Assembly (NCBI GenBank): GCA_964479695.1
Contig: CAYZSO010000001.1
Span: 1-64,000, forward strand
Length of the DNA: 64,000 bases
Source: JAAYZH01 sp964479695
Lineage (GTDB): Bacteria > Bacillota > Clostridia > Saccharofermentanales > Fastidiosipilaceae
Direction: 5' to 3'
Shown here piece by piece: positions 16,225-25,878 of this stretch (within the stretch, counting starts at the first letter, position 1; every line of letters begins with the position of its first letter). Below the pieces are notes generated by a model, which saw nothing but the letters and a program-made list of their open reading frames with translations, did no database searches and was not told the DNA's origin. The position numbers were made by a program, and so were the translations under genes.

Positions 16225-18887
16225 GTGATGAGAATATGAAACAAGGAGATCACGCCAGAGATGATTTGAATCCGCAGAATCCTGCGGATGAAGAGTTGAT
16301 GCATGCCGCTGAAGAAGTGAATAGGCAAGCGATAGCTGATGATCAGCAGAAACCGACGGACGAAACGCCGAATGAGGCAGCTGATGATCAGCAGATTTCG
16401 GCTGATGATCAGCAGGAACCGACGGACGGAGGCGAGCTGCAGTCTGTTCAAGACATGGTACTCAAGGCGCCCTTCCCCGAGGACTGGCCGTCGATCCCTG
16501 TCGTTGAACAAGCGATCGAGCAGACAGAACTCACAAATTTTTCACCGGAAGACTTGTCAGAAGTCCTGCTGTCGATGCGCAATTTGGTTCAGAGCTATGC
16601 CTCCTACACACCGGACGTGCGGATGGCAGATATTGACCGGCTGATCAGTGCGATGGAGTTCGCCTTCCGAGCCCACTTGAATCAGCGGCGCACAACCGGC
16701 GAGCCATACATCACACACCCGCTCTACGTAGCGGAAGCCCTCACTGAACTTGAGGTCGACGAAGACACCTTAATTGCCGCAATCTTGCACGACACGGTAG
16801 AAGATACCGGCGTGACGATTCAGGCGATTGGCGAGCGCTTTGGCCCCGAAATAGCAAAACTGGTTGATGGTGTGACCAAGCTGGAGAAGATGACCTATTC
16901 TTCGAAGGAAGAACTTCAAGCGGAGAATTTCCGCAAGATGTTCCTTTCTATGGCGAAGGATATTCGTGTGGTCTTGATTAAGCTTGCGGATCGACTGCAC
17001 AACATGCGTACCCTGAGTACGCTGCCGCGGGAGAAGCAGGAACGCGTGTCCCGCGAGACCTTGGACATCTATGCGCCTTTGGCCGGACGATTGGGCGTTT
17101 ACCGCTGGAAGTGGGAGCTCGAGGATCTGTGCCTTCGCTACCTGGACAGCTCTGCATACTACGAACTGGTTGGGGCGATTTCCCAACGCCGCTCGGAACG
17201 GGAGCAGTACCTCCAAGAAGTGATGGAGAAGCTGCGTGTAGAAACCGCGAATGCCGGCATTGAGTCGGATATTTCCGGCCGCCCGAAACATTTTTACAGT
17301 ATATACCGCAAAATGAAGACGAAGGGCAAGCATTTAAACGAGATCTATGACTTGTTTGCCTGTCGGGTCATTGTCAACACACTGACGGATTGCTATGCGG
17401 TTCTGGGAATCGTTCATGATATGTACCGGCCGATGCCGGGGCGATTCAAGGACTACATTGCCATGCCGAAATCAAATGGCTATCAATCGCTGCACACAAC
17501 GGTCATAGGGCCCAAGGGCTTCCCGTTTGAGGTGCAAATTCGAACGAAAGAAATGCACCGCACCGCGGAATTCGGTGTTGCGGCCCACTGGCGCTATAAG
17601 GCAGAACAGACCGGTCAGAAAATCTCCCGTCATCAGACGGAAGAAGATGAAGACCGCCTCAATTGGTTAAGACAGCTCCTTGATTGGCAAAAGGACATGC
17701 ACAAGTCCGATGAGTTCATGGATGCCTTGCGCAACGGCCTCGTGGATGATGAGGTGTTCGTTTTCACGCCCAAAGGCGATGTCATTGCTCTGCCGAATGG
17801 TTCGGTGCCTATCGACTTAGCTTACGCCATTCACTCCGGGGTCGGCAATCATATGTTTGGCGCAAAGGTCAATGGCCGAATTGTGCCGATGTCCTATGAG
17901 CTCCAAAATGGCGACATTGTCGAAATTTTAACGTCGGAGAAGGTCCACGGCCCCAGCCGTGATTGGCTGAACCTGGTGAAATCGTCTTCGGCGAAGAATA
18001 AGATTAACCACTGGTTCAAGCAAGAAATGAAGGAAGAGGCCATTACCCGTGGCCGTGAAGCGGTCGACAAGGAAATTCGCAAAGACGGTTTCGTCTCCCT
18101 GCAGCTCCTGCGTCCGGAGTTCCTTCAGCCGATTCTGAAACGCTATTCGTTCAAGACGGCCGATGATCTTTTCGCAGCGATTGGCCATAATGCCTCCGGT
18201 TTGACCGCTTCTAAGGTTGTGCCGAAACTTCGCGATGAATACCTGAAGACTTTGCCGGAAGCAGAGCGGACGAAATTGGGCTACCGTATCGGCGAGAACG
18301 GGCAGGTCTTATATAATCCCGTCAACCCGATCCTGCAGACCGCCAAGGAGAATGCCGAACGTGGCATTGATCAGCCGGTGACCACCGCTCCCAGAAGTTC
18401 CGATAATGAATACGGCATTGTCATTGAAGGCTTGGATAACGCGCTGCTGTCGCTCGCCCGCTGCTGTAACCCGGTCCCCGGTGACCCGATTATCGGCTAC
18501 ATCACGAGAGGCAGGGGCGTGACCGTGCACAGGCGCGATTGCCCGAATATCCGCCATATCTTGTCCTCCTCGCTGGAGACACCGGAGGATCGGGAAAATG
18601 CTTCCCGGCTTATCGACGTCCATTGGGATTCGGAAGACAGCCAAGGTATGTTCCATGTGCCGATCATTATTACAGCACGTGACAGAACCCATTTGCTGGG
18701 TGACATATCAAACGCCATTTCCGAAGAAAGGGTGTCGATTATCTCCGGCCAGATGAATGCGGTCAAGGATGTTACAGCTACATTACATATGACTTTGGAA
18801 GTTCACTCCCAATCGCAGTTCGATCGCGTGATGGGGCGGATCAAGGCCGTCCGTGACGTGATTGATGTCAGAAGAGGCGGCGTGTAA
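16221..18887 (+). CDS. rel: Bifunctional (p)ppGpp synthetase/hydrolase Rel
   Basis: An 888-residue long RSH protein controlling the stringent response. Residues 1-100 are an acidic low-complexity tail with ADDQQ-type repeats, absent from most family members. The HD hydrolase domain shows AILHDTVEDTG near 187, so hydrolysis is expected. The synthetase domain shows RFKDYIAMPKSNGYQSLHTT near 406. A TGS domain (FTPKGDVIALPNG, near 515), a zinc-finger region (RCCNPVPGDPI, near 747) and a C-terminal ACT domain follow. AGGAGG precedes the ATG. The gene sits in the popT-malQ-recJ-rel run, and no strong terminator follows it. Confidence 0.96.
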   Translation: MSDENMKQGDHARDDLNPQNPADEELMHAAEEVNRQAIADDQQKPTDETPNEAADDQQISADDQQEPTDGGELQSVQDMVLKAPFPEDWPSIPVVEQAIEQTELTNFSPEDLSEVLLSMRNLVQSYASYTPDVRMADIDRLISAMEFAFRAHLNQRRTTGEPYITHPLYVAEALTELEVDEDTLIAAILHDTVEDTGVTIQAIGERFGPEIAKLVDGVTKLEKMTYSSKEELQAENFRKMFLSMAKDIRVVLIKLADRLHNMRTLSTLPREKQERVSRETLDIYAPLAGRLGVYRWKWELEDLCLRYLDSSAYYELVGAISQRRSEREQYLQEVMEKLRVETANAGIESDISGRPKHFYSIYRKMKTKGKHLNEIYDLFACRVIVNTLTDCYAVLGIVHDMYRPMPGRFKDYIAMPKSNGYQSLHTTVIGPKGFPFEVQIRTKEMHRTAEFGVAAHWRYKAEQTGQKISRHQTEEDEDRLNWLRQLLDWQKDMHKSDEFMDALRNGLVDDEVFVFTPKGDVIALPNGSVPIDLAYAIHSGVGNHMFGAKVNGRIVPMSYELQNGDIVEILTSEKVHGPSRDWLNLVKSSSAKNKINHWFKQEMKEEAITRGREAVDKEIRKDGFVSLQLLRPEFLQPILKRYSFKTADDLFAAIGHNASGLTASKVVPKLRDEYLKTLPEAERTKLGYRIGENGQVLYNPVNPILQTAKENAERGIDQPVTTAPRSSDNEYGIVIEGLDNALLSLARCCNPVPGDPIIGYITRGRGVTVHRRDCPNIRHILSSSLETPEDRENASRLIDVHWDSEDSQGMFHVPIIITARDRTHLLGDISNAISEERVSIISGQMNAVKDVTATLHMTLEVHSQSQFDRVMGRIKAVRDVIDVRRGGV
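16335..16435 (+). repeat. Short repeats in the Rel N-terminal tail
   Basis: Three copies of GCTGATGATCAGCAG with intervening AACCGACGGACGA copies encode the ADDQQ/PTDE repeats. The frame is maintained. Confidence 0.75.
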
Positions 18888-18957
18888 TATTTCATTACCG
18901 TTTCGGTTTGTTATCAAACTGAAATATAAAAACCACAATAATTAGTACCATACGTCT

Positions 18958-19016
18958 GGAAAAGGCACAAGATGTGGTGTATGATCATTCATACCGCTTA
19001 CTTGTGCTTTTGCCTT
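18958..19016 (+). promoter_or_regulatory. Structured leader or attenuator-like element before nrdJ
   Basis: An outer stem, GCACAAG (18965-18971) with CTTGTGC (19001-19007), encloses an inner perfect stem, GTATGA/TCATAC (18979-18984 and 18989-18994), and is followed by TTTTGCCTTTTT. It could be the rel terminator or an attenuator in the nrdJ leader. I do not see the conserved boxes of a cobalamin riboswitch or an NrdR box. Confidence 0.45.
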
Positions 19017-19077
19017 TTTGAGGGCTTTCCATTCTCTCAAGACAGGCAGGCACAGTGATTATAGATAGGAGAATACC

Positions 19078-22000
19078 ATGAGCACATCGGTCAGCGATTT
19101 AATCCAGCGCTACTATACAAAGGATCTTGAGAAACAGAAGAAGAAAACCGTGTATGACCTTTTCACGTGGGCGAAACGCGACGTAGTCCTGAAGGACTGG
19201 AAGAAGGGGAAAATACTCACGGAAATGCATGATGTGGAGTTTCCGGAGGACTATTCACAGAATGCTGTGGATATCATTGTCTCGAAGTATTTCCGCAAGG
19301 CCGGTGTACCGGGTACAGGCCACGAAACGTCACTTCGCCAAGTGGTTCACCGCATGGTGGACTTCTGGGTCGCGTCTCTGGTTGATGAGAAGATGATTAC
19401 AGAAGAAGAGGGGAAGATCCTCTACGACGAACTGGCTTACTTGATGCTCAGCCAGCGCTTCGCGCCCAATTCGCCGCAGTGGTTCAACACGGGGCTGAAA
19501 CGCGCCTACGGAATTTCCGGAGGCAAGAGCAATCTCTTTTACTATGATGAGGCGAAAGGCGAAGTCGTTCTCTCCGATGATGATTACACCAGAACGCAAG
19601 CCTCAGCCTGCTTCATTCTCTCAATTGAAGATAAACTGCTAGGCCCCCATTCCATTTCCGAATCGTATGTAACCGAGACGAAACTGTTCAAGGGCGGTTC
19701 CGGCACCGGGAGCAATTTCTCGGCAATCCGAGGCCTGGGGGAGAAGCTGTCCGGTGGCGGCGTTTCTTCCGGCCTGATGAGTTTCCTCAGAGGTTTAGAC
19801 AGAAACGCCGGAGCGATTAAGTCCGGTGGCACCACGCGCCGCGCTGCGAAGATGGTCTGCCTCGATATTGACCATCCGGATATTGAAGATTTCATACTCT
19901 GGAAGTCCAGGGAAGAGGATAAGGCCTTGGCCCTGATGAAGATGGGCTACGACGGCGATATTGATGGGGAAGCCTACAGCACGGTCTCCGGCCAGAATTC
20001 GAACAATTCCCTTCGTATCGGCGATGACTTCATGCAGAAGGTCGTGGATCTCGATCAGAATCCCGACGCCACAATTGAACTGAAGGGACGCGTCGATGAT
20101 TCTGTCAACCGTGAAATTTCTGTAGGTAAGCTGTGGCGTGAATTTAATCAGGCCGCTTGGCGCTGCGCCGACCCGGCACCGCAGTTCACGGATACGTTCA
20201 ACGCTTGGCACACCAGCCCGGCCGGTGAAGATGGCGATGTCGGTGCCCGCCACAACCGTCTCAACTCCACGAATCCTTGCGGTGAGTATGCGTTCTTGGA
20301 CGATACTTCCTGTAACTTGGCCTCGATCAATCTCTATGCTTTCTACGACGAGGCAAGCCAAACCTTCGACTTGGCAGGTTACGTCCACACCATTGGCATG
20401 GTTCAACTGGTGCTGGAATCCTCCATTCATTGGGGCCAGTTCCCGACTGAGGACATTGCCAGAAGAACATACCTTTTCCGTACAACCGGTTTAGGTGTGG
20501 CCAATCTCGCCTCTCTCTTGATGGTGATGGGCCTGCCTTATGACTCGAACGAAGCTCGTGTCTATGCAGCCGCGCTCATCGGTATTTTGACCGGCCAGAG
20601 CTACGAAGTTTCGGCGCTGATGGCGAAGCAGACAGGACCTTTCGCAAAGTATGAATTGAATAAGCCCTATATGCAACGGGTGATTCGTAACCATGCCAGA
20701 GCAGCTGGTGCCCGCACGGACAAACTCGAAGATCTGAATTATGAACCCTTCATGGTCAATCATCAGATGTTGGAGAACTTGGGCCAGAAGGAACTCTCCG
20801 AGACTCTGAAAACCGTGTGGAAGAACGCTGTTTCCGACGGTGAAGCGTACGGCTACAGAAACGCCCAAGTTTCCGTCATGGCGCCGACCGGAACAATCTC
20901 CTTCGCCATGGACTGCGGCTCCACCAGTATTGAGCCTTTCTTCTCCCATGTGAGCTACAAGAAGCTGGTCGGTGGCGGCTCCATGACCATCACCAATCCG
21001 GTTATCGCTCCGGCGCTTCGCAACCTGGGCTATACCGAGGAGCAAGTGAAGGAAATTACCGCGTATGTCGAGCGCAAAGATGAGAACGGGATGATCCTGG
21101 ATGGCAAGATCGAGGGCGCTCCTCACCTTAAGGACGAGCATCTCGCGATCTTTGATACGGCCAATGTCGCCGGTTCCGGCTCCCGCTACATTGCCCCCAA
21201 GGGCCACGTACTAATGGTGGCTGCTCTGTCACCGCTTGTCACGGGAGCCATTTCCAAGACCGTCAATCTTCCGAACGAAGCAACGGTTGAAGATTTCGAA
21301 GAAGTTCATCTCTTAGCCTGGAAGACCGGTGTGAAGGGCATTACCCTTTACCGTGATGGTTCGAAGGCCGCGCAGCCCTTGAACAACACCTACGATCGCA
21401 GCAATAAGGAAGAGAAGCTGGAAGACCTGAGCTACCAGGCTCTTCTGAGTTATGCCAAGGAAGCTCGCACGGAGCTTAGTTCACACAGCCAAGTTTCCAA
21501 GCGCGAGAAATTGGTGGGTATTCGCTCCGGCAGAACTCATCCAGCACAAATTGACGATGTCAAGTTCTACACAACGGTCAACCGCGATGATGAAGGGAAC
21601 ATCTCCGAGATTTACATCACAACCGACCGCGAAGGCACCACCATCATGGGTCTTCTGAACTCACTGTCCAAGACCATCTCCGTCATGCTCCAGTACAAGA
21701 TCGCACCGGCGCAGATTTCGAAGATGCTCCGCGGGCAGAAGTATGAACCCTACGGCTTCGTCCAGCGTCACCCCAACATTAAGTACGTGAGCTCCATCTC
21801 CGACCTGATCTCCAAAATCATTGACATTGAATTGGGCGATTACAGCCGCGTGCAAGTGAAGCCGGCTCCGGTTTATCAGCCGCTCGTTGAGGATGAAGAG
21901 GAAGTGGAAGCGGATCAAGGCCCCGATCTGACGAAGCTCATAGCCGAGAAAGAGCAGAAGGTCAAGGATGATGAAGGCGACACCTTCGACTCCAGCGACC

Positions 22001-22161
22001 CTTTCACTCAGAGTTTCATTCATGAATCGGCCAAAGAAGCCGCCACCCACGGCGAGCGCCTCTATGGTTCTACCTGCCCCACCTGTTCTTCCACGCGCAT
22101 GGTACAGAATGGTGTCTGCAAGGTCTGCCTCGATTGCGGCACAACCACCGGCTGCAGCTGA
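19078..22161 (+). CDS. nrdJ: Class II (adenosylcobalamin-dependent) ribonucleoside-diphosphate reductase
   Basis: A 1027-residue B12-dependent reductase making deoxynucleotides without oxygen, consistent with an anaerobic or oxygen-indifferent lifestyle. Visible features are the redox-cysteine stretch ASACFILSIED, the radical-site cysteine in STNPCGEYAFL, APTGTISFAMDCGSTSIEP, and a Cys-rich C-terminal tail from CPTCSS to TTTGCS. The start ATG has AGGAG upstream. It stands alone, with a structured leader and its own terminator. One iterated motif copy at 22029 encodes AKEA. Confidence 0.95.
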   Translation: MSTSVSDLIQRYYTKDLEKQKKKTVYDLFTWAKRDVVLKDWKKGKILTEMHDVEFPEDYSQNAVDIIVSKYFRKAGVPGTGHETSLRQVVHRMVDFWVASLVDEKMITEEEGKILYDELAYLMLSQRFAPNSPQWFNTGLKRAYGISGGKSNLFYYDEAKGEVVLSDDDYTRTQASACFILSIEDKLLGPHSISESYVTETKLFKGGSGTGSNFSAIRGLGEKLSGGGVSSGLMSFLRGLDRNAGAIKSGGTTRRAAKMVCLDIDHPDIEDFILWKSREEDKALALMKMGYDGDIDGEAYSTVSGQNSNNSLRIGDDFMQKVVDLDQNPDATIELKGRVDDSVNREISVGKLWREFNQAAWRCADPAPQFTDTFNAWHTSPAGEDGDVGARHNRLNSTNPCGEYAFLDDTSCNLASINLYAFYDEASQTFDLAGYVHTIGMVQLVLESSIHWGQFPTEDIARRTYLFRTTGLGVANLASLLMVMGLPYDSNEARVYAAALIGILTGQSYEVSALMAKQTGPFAKYELNKPYMQRVIRNHARAAGARTDKLEDLNYEPFMVNHQMLENLGQKELSETLKTVWKNAVSDGEAYGYRNAQVSVMAPTGTISFAMDCGSTSIEPFFSHVSYKKLVGGGSMTITNPVIAPALRNLGYTEEQVKEITAYVERKDENGMILDGKIEGAPHLKDEHLAIFDTANVAGSGSRYIAPKGHVLMVAALSPLVTGAISKTVNLPNEATVEDFEEVHLLAWKTGVKGITLYRDGSKAAQPLNNTYDRSNKEEKLEDLSYQALLSYAKEARTELSSHSQVSKREKLVGIRSGRTHPAQIDDVKFYTTVNRDDEGNISEIYITTDREGTTIMGLLNSLSKTISVMLQYKIAPAQISKMLRGQKYEPYGFVQRHPNIKYVSSISDLISKIIDIELGDYSRVQVKPAPVYQPLVEDEEEVEADQGPDLTKLIAEKEQKVKDDEGDTFDSSDPFTQSFIHESAKEAATHGERLYGSTCPTCSSTRMVQNGVCKVCLDCGTTTGCS

Positions 22162-22215
22162 TTGGCTGAGGTTTCGTGCAGAGGAAGACTCAGCACAAGT
22201 GAATCATTGAAGAAT

Positions 22216-22250
22216 GCGGATGACCTCGCAAGGGTTGTCCGCTTTTTTTT
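22216..22250 (+). terminator. Intrinsic terminator after nrdJ
   Basis: The stem GCGGATGACC pairs with GGTTGTCCGC (two wobble pairs) and is followed by eight T at 22243-22250. It lies 55 nt after the nrdJ stop. Confidence 0.9.
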
Positions 22251-22308
22251 GAATTTTCTTTGTGGGATTTTTCGTACATTCTGTTGTCGAAAATAAACGA
22301 TTCTGAGC

Positions 22309-22366
22309 TTGACAGAGACTTGGAGAAGCGTATAATGAATTTACGTTCATATGAAAATGTATTCAT
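22309..22366 (+). promoter_or_regulatory. Promoter and symmetric operator of the zinc-efflux operon
   Basis: TTGACA at 22309-22314 and TATAAT at 22331-22336, 16 bp apart, form a near-ideal promoter. Overlapping the -10 is a symmetric site: ATGAAT (22335-22340) and ATTCAT (22361-22366) centred exactly on TTCATATGAA (22346-22355). ATGAA/TTCAT half-sites of this kind are typical of ArsR/SmtB-family operators. The adjacent ArsR regulator most likely binds here and represses its own operon until zinc rises. Confidence 0.8.
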
Positions 22367-22436
22367 AACATAACGAAATGCAAGTTGACCTAATTGAACA
22401 CAACGTATCATGATTGAAGGAGGCCGGAGAACCATC

Positions 22437-22748
22437 ATGGAGAAATACAGTGAAACTGATATTGACAGCGCAGCGGCTATGCTGAGAGTCTTGGGAGAAC
22501 CGATTCGCTTCCGAATCATGTTATTACTTGAGGAGCGGAGTTGGTTGGTGAATGAGTTGGCGGCGGCTTTGGCCATCGAACAATCCTCACTATCGCATCA
22601 TATGCAGGTGCTGAGGGCACATCACTTGGTGAGAGGAACGAGGGAAGGCAAGGCAGTGCGCTACGAACCTAATGACCTTCATGTCTACTCGATTATCAAC
22701 CAAGTTATGGAACACGTACAAGAAGAGGATTCGGAGGAGCTTATATGA
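22437..22748 (+). CDS. ArsR/SmtB-family zinc-responsive repressor
   Basis: A roughly 103-residue winged-helix metal sensor. The recognition region is LAIEQSSLSHHMQVLRAHHLV. Near the C-terminus the stretch DLHVYSIINQVMEHVQEE exactly fits the alpha-5 metal site D-x-H-x10-H-x2-E of SmtB/CzrA proteins, which predicts Zn(II) or Co(II) sensing. I place the start at 22437 because GGAG lies seven nt upstream, though an in-frame ATG exists at 22410. The stop overlaps the CDF gene start by four bases. It is expected to act on the symmetric operator at 22335-22366. Confidence 0.92.
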   Translation: MEKYSETDIDSAAAMLRVLGEPIRFRIMLLLEERSWLVNELAAALAIEQSSLSHHMQVLRAHHLVRGTREGKAVRYEPNDLHVYSIINQVMEHVQEEDSEELI

Positions 22749-23881
22749 CGAGCGTATATGTGAGTCAATTACATTGCGAGAGTTGTTCGGCGGACTTGCT
22801 GAAGAAACTGGAAGAGATTACCGGGGTGGCGGGGTTTCAGTATGACCCCGCTGAAGAAGTGTTGATGGTTCCCGATGAGGCGAATCTCCGCTTGGTCCAT
22901 CAAGTCCTTGGGGCGAACAAAATTGCTGAGCTGAAGGCGCCCGAGGAAGCAAGCTCGGAACTTCATGCGCTTGGTGAGGCTGATACTGGGCACTCTCATA
23001 GCCAGGGTCATAGTCATTCGCATGCGTCGCGAGATGCTTCGGTGAAGAGCCTCATGGTGGTCTTCGGAACGAATCTCCTCTTCTCCATCATCGAATTTGT
23101 TGCCGGAATTCTGTTTAACTCCACCGCCATTTTCTCAGATGCCGTCCATGACTTGGGTGACGCGGTCTCTACGGGAACGGCCTTGGTCTTGGAGAAGAAG
23201 TCCATGAAACACGCGGATGGTACGTATACCTTTGGCCAAAGACGCTTCTCCCTACTAGGTGCCCTCATTACCGGTCTGATCTTGATTATTGGTTCCGGTA
23301 TCGCTCTATTCCGGGCTATACCTCGATTCTTCGCACCGGAACCTGTTGAGGCTACGGGGATGCTTTGGCTGGCTGTTGTGGCCATCGGGCTGAACCTTGT
23401 TTCCGCTGTGGCACTCCTGGGGAGGAAGTCCCGCAGTGAGCGGATGCTGCAGTTACACATGTTGGAAGATGTCTTGGGCTGGGTGGCCATTCTGATTATT
23501 TCTGTGATTTTGCAGTTTAAACCTTGGTACTTCCTGGATCCGCTGGTTTCCGTAGGGATTTCTCTTTACATCCTTCATGAGGCGATCCCCCAAACAATCG
23601 GCACGATTAGGATCTTGATGGAGTCGGTGCCCGAGGATGTGGATGTCAATGAAATCTCAGATAAACTGCTGCAGATCCAAGGTGTCCACGGTTTGACTCA
23701 CCTGCATCTCTGGTCCATGGATGGCCAGGACAATAATTTCGCGGTGACGCTCTTTACGGCTGATCCGTCCGTTCAAGAGCAGGATCGGATCAAGACCGCT
23801 GTCCGTCAAATACTGGTTCCGTACCACGTTACTTGTTCCACGATCGAGGTGAATTACGATCCCGACCGCTTGTTCGAATGA
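22745..23881 (+). CDS. CDF-family zinc/cation exporter with N-terminal HMA-like domain
   Basis: A 378-residue cation diffusion facilitator that would export Zn(II) (possibly Co or Cd) in exchange for protons. Residues 1-60 look like a heavy-metal-associated domain with the metal-binding motif LHCESCSADL. A His-rich linker HSHSQGHSHSHAS follows, then six membrane helices. The transport site shows HDLGD in helix 2 and HMLED in helix 5, the HxxxD pair typical of zinc-specific members. The C-terminal cytosolic domain includes GVHGLTHLHLWSMDG. An HMA domain fused to a CDF is uncommon. It is translationally coupled to the upstream ArsR repressor. Confidence 0.93.
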   Translation: MTSVYVSQLHCESCSADLLKKLEEITGVAGFQYDPAEEVLMVPDEANLRLVHQVLGANKIAELKAPEEASSELHALGEADTGHSHSQGHSHSHASRDASVKSLMVVFGTNLLFSIIEFVAGILFNSTAIFSDAVHDLGDAVSTGTALVLEKKSMKHADGTYTFGQRRFSLLGALITGLILIIGSGIALFRAIPRFFAPEPVEATGMLWLAVVAIGLNLVSAVALLGRKSRSERMLQLHMLEDVLGWVAILIISVILQFKPWYFLDPLVSVGISLYILHEAIPQTIGTIRILMESVPEDVDVNEISDKLLQIQGVHGLTHLHLWSMDGQDNNFAVTLFTADPSVQEQDRIKTAVRQILVPYHVTCSTIEVNYDPDRLFE

Positions 23882-23959
23882 GGCGACTTTGGCCAAAGCC
23901 GCCTGCTCCAACGGCTCCGTCTGCTCCACTTGCCTCGCTTGTTCAGCCTGCTCCGCCAA

Positions 23960-25720
23960 TTAAGGCGCGGGTTTCAGAATGACTGCACTGTACGCGGGGA
24001 TTTCGATTGACTGGCCAGTGAGCGCCCCCCGTTCCATGTCTACGGAGGGGAGGGCTGCGACCAGTTCCCACGCTTGGTAGGCTTCCGGAAGAGCATCACT
24101 GCGGTTCTCCCAGGAGAAGTTCATGATGACCAGAGCCTGATGTGTGGTGCCGCTGCTATCGGTCCAGTTTTTTTCAATTGGAACAAAAGCTTTCTCCGCG
24201 AAGCCCTCTGCAACAGTAGTCAGGCCACGAGCGATTTCCGGGTAGAGCTGCCGGACGCGGATTGCCTCGCGGTAGAAACTTAGCAGCGATGCGGGATCTT
24301 GCGTTTGTTCGGCGACTGTCCCGAAAGGGCTGCCGTATTTTCCTTCTTCTTTATCCGCTGGTCCTGTGGTCAAATAATCCGTTCCGGGTGGCCCCCAGGG
24401 GAGGGCTGTGCGTTTATTCTCGTCGCGGCCGGATCCTTTCATACCGAGTTCCTCGCCGTAATAGATAAAGGAATTTCCCGAAGTGAAAAGATTCGCCAGA
24501 GCCGCCGCCCGAAGTTTCCCCGGGTCACTCCCTAGGAAACCTGCCAGGCGCCCGGTATCGTGATTGCTGAGAAAGGGTGCGTTGATTGCCTGAGGGTTAA
24601 TCTCCAAGAGCAGGGACTGCGCGTTGGCGAGTTGGGTGGCGTAATCTTGGCCGTTACCTGTGTTGATATCTTTCACCGCGATTCCGGAATAGTCTGCGAA
24701 GGAAAAATCCATGAAAGAATCCACACCACTCTCATAGTAACGTTTGTATTCTTGGAAGGTGGTCCAGGCTTCGCCAACCAGATAAGCGTCGGGGCGGATG
24801 CTCTTCGCGGTTTGATTAATCCAGGTCAGGACCTCAATATTGGCGGGGGTATTGCCGGAATAGAATTCTTTTACCGCATCCAAACGGAAGCCGTCGACAT
24901 CGTGATCAATCAGCCAGAATTGCATGATGTCAGTGAATTCCTGACGCACGGCTTCACTTGCGAGATTCAGATCCGGCATACCGGACCAGAATTTCCCTTC
25001 GTAATACCAGCCTGTGGCTCCTGTGGCATACCAGGTATCATCTTTCTTTTCGTTACTGAAGTTGTAGTAGGAAACATAGGGATTTTCCAAGTCACCGGTC
25101 TTCAAGGCTTCCACGGCCTGTTTGAACCAAGGGTGGTCTACTGCCGTGTGGTTCATCACGAGATCGATGATTACATCAATGCCCCTTTTATGAGCCGCTT
25201 GGATGAATTGATCGAAGTCTTCCAGGTTGCCGTATTGCGGATCGATCGCTTCATAATCTAGAACATCATATTTATGGTAGGTGGGGGAGGGCATAATGGG
25301 CATAAGCCAAATGCCGTTTGCCCCCAGGTCTGTCATGGTTTCGGGTTTACCGTCGTTGATGTAATCGAGTTTTTGGGTTAGTCCCTTGAAATCGCCGATG
25401 CCATCGCCATTGCTGTCCGCATAAGAATAAACGAAAACCTCATAGTAAGTCCTGTATTTGTCATCCAGAGGTGTGACCGGCGGATAAGAGACTTCTGGCA
25501 CAGGGATTGGTGTGGGGGTGACCATGGTTTCCGCAGTGGTTTCTGCAGTGGTTTCCGCAGATCCTGAGGAAGATTCTGTTGCTGCGGGTAAGCTTGTTTC
25601 ACTTGCCGGGAGGCTTGAGACGCCGGCCGTTCCCTGCGTGCCGCAGGCGGATAGGGTAAGCAAAACGGAGACTGCGGCCAATAGGACACTGAGCGGCTTG
25701 GTAAGATGTGATTTCTTCAT
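23960..25720 (-). CDS. Secreted GH13 alpha-amylase family lipoprotein
   Basis: A 586-residue glycoside hydrolase family 13 enzyme anchored outside the cell. Residues 1-26 form a lipoprotein signal ending in the lipobox LSAC. A Ser/Thr/Glu-rich linker precedes the barrel. Family regions are DLVMNHTAVDHPWF, DGFRLDAVKEF (nucleophile Asp), LVGEAWT (acid Glu) and LSNHDTGR (third Asp), all intact. It would cleave starch or maltodextrins near the importer. It is last in the malEFG-amylase set, 158 bp after malG. The ribosome-site segment is duplicated: an 18-bp stretch with GATGATCCTTTACAG occurs twice at about 25723-25757. Confidence 0.93.
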   Translation of the reverse strand: MKKSHLTKPLSVLLAAVSVLLTLSACGTQGTAGVSSLPASETSLPAATESSSGSAETTAETTAETMVTPTPIPVPEVSYPPVTPLDDKYRTYYEVFVYSYADSNGDGIGDFKGLTQKLDYINDGKPETMTDLGANGIWLMPIMPSPTYHKYDVLDYEAIDPQYGNLEDFDQFIQAAHKRGIDVIIDLVMNHTAVDHPWFKQAVEALKTGDLENPYVSYYNFSNEKKDDTWYATGATGWYYEGKFWSGMPDLNLASEAVRQEFTDIMQFWLIDHDVDGFRLDAVKEFYSGNTPANIEVLTWINQTAKSIRPDAYLVGEAWTTFQEYKRYYESGVDSFMDFSFADYSGIAVKDINTGNGQDYATQLANAQSLLLEINPQAINAPFLSNHDTGRLAGFLGSDPGKLRAAALANLFTSGNSFIYYGEELGMKGSGRDENKRTALPWGPPGTDYLTTGPADKEEGKYGSPFGTVAEQTQDPASLLSFYREAIRVRQLYPEIARGLTTVAEGFAEKAFVPIEKNWTDSSGTTHQALVIMNFSWENRSDALPEAYQAWELVAALPSVDMERGALTGQSIEIPAYSAVILKPAP

Positions 25721-25878
25721 GGTGATGATCCTTTACAGACTGATGATCCTTTACAGAAGAGGAGGGAAGGAAACCCGGAAGTTTCATTCCCTCGCTCGAG
25801 TAAAGTTGTTCTCGTGTGGATAAGGGGGTTGGGGGCGGCTTTGGCCTAAACTGACAAAGCGAACAAAGCGAAAATCCC

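Noticed and set aside
18888..19077. Cobalamin riboswitch before the B12-dependent reductase
   Set aside because: The leader is too short and I do not see the conserved B12-box elements; only simple hairpins are present.
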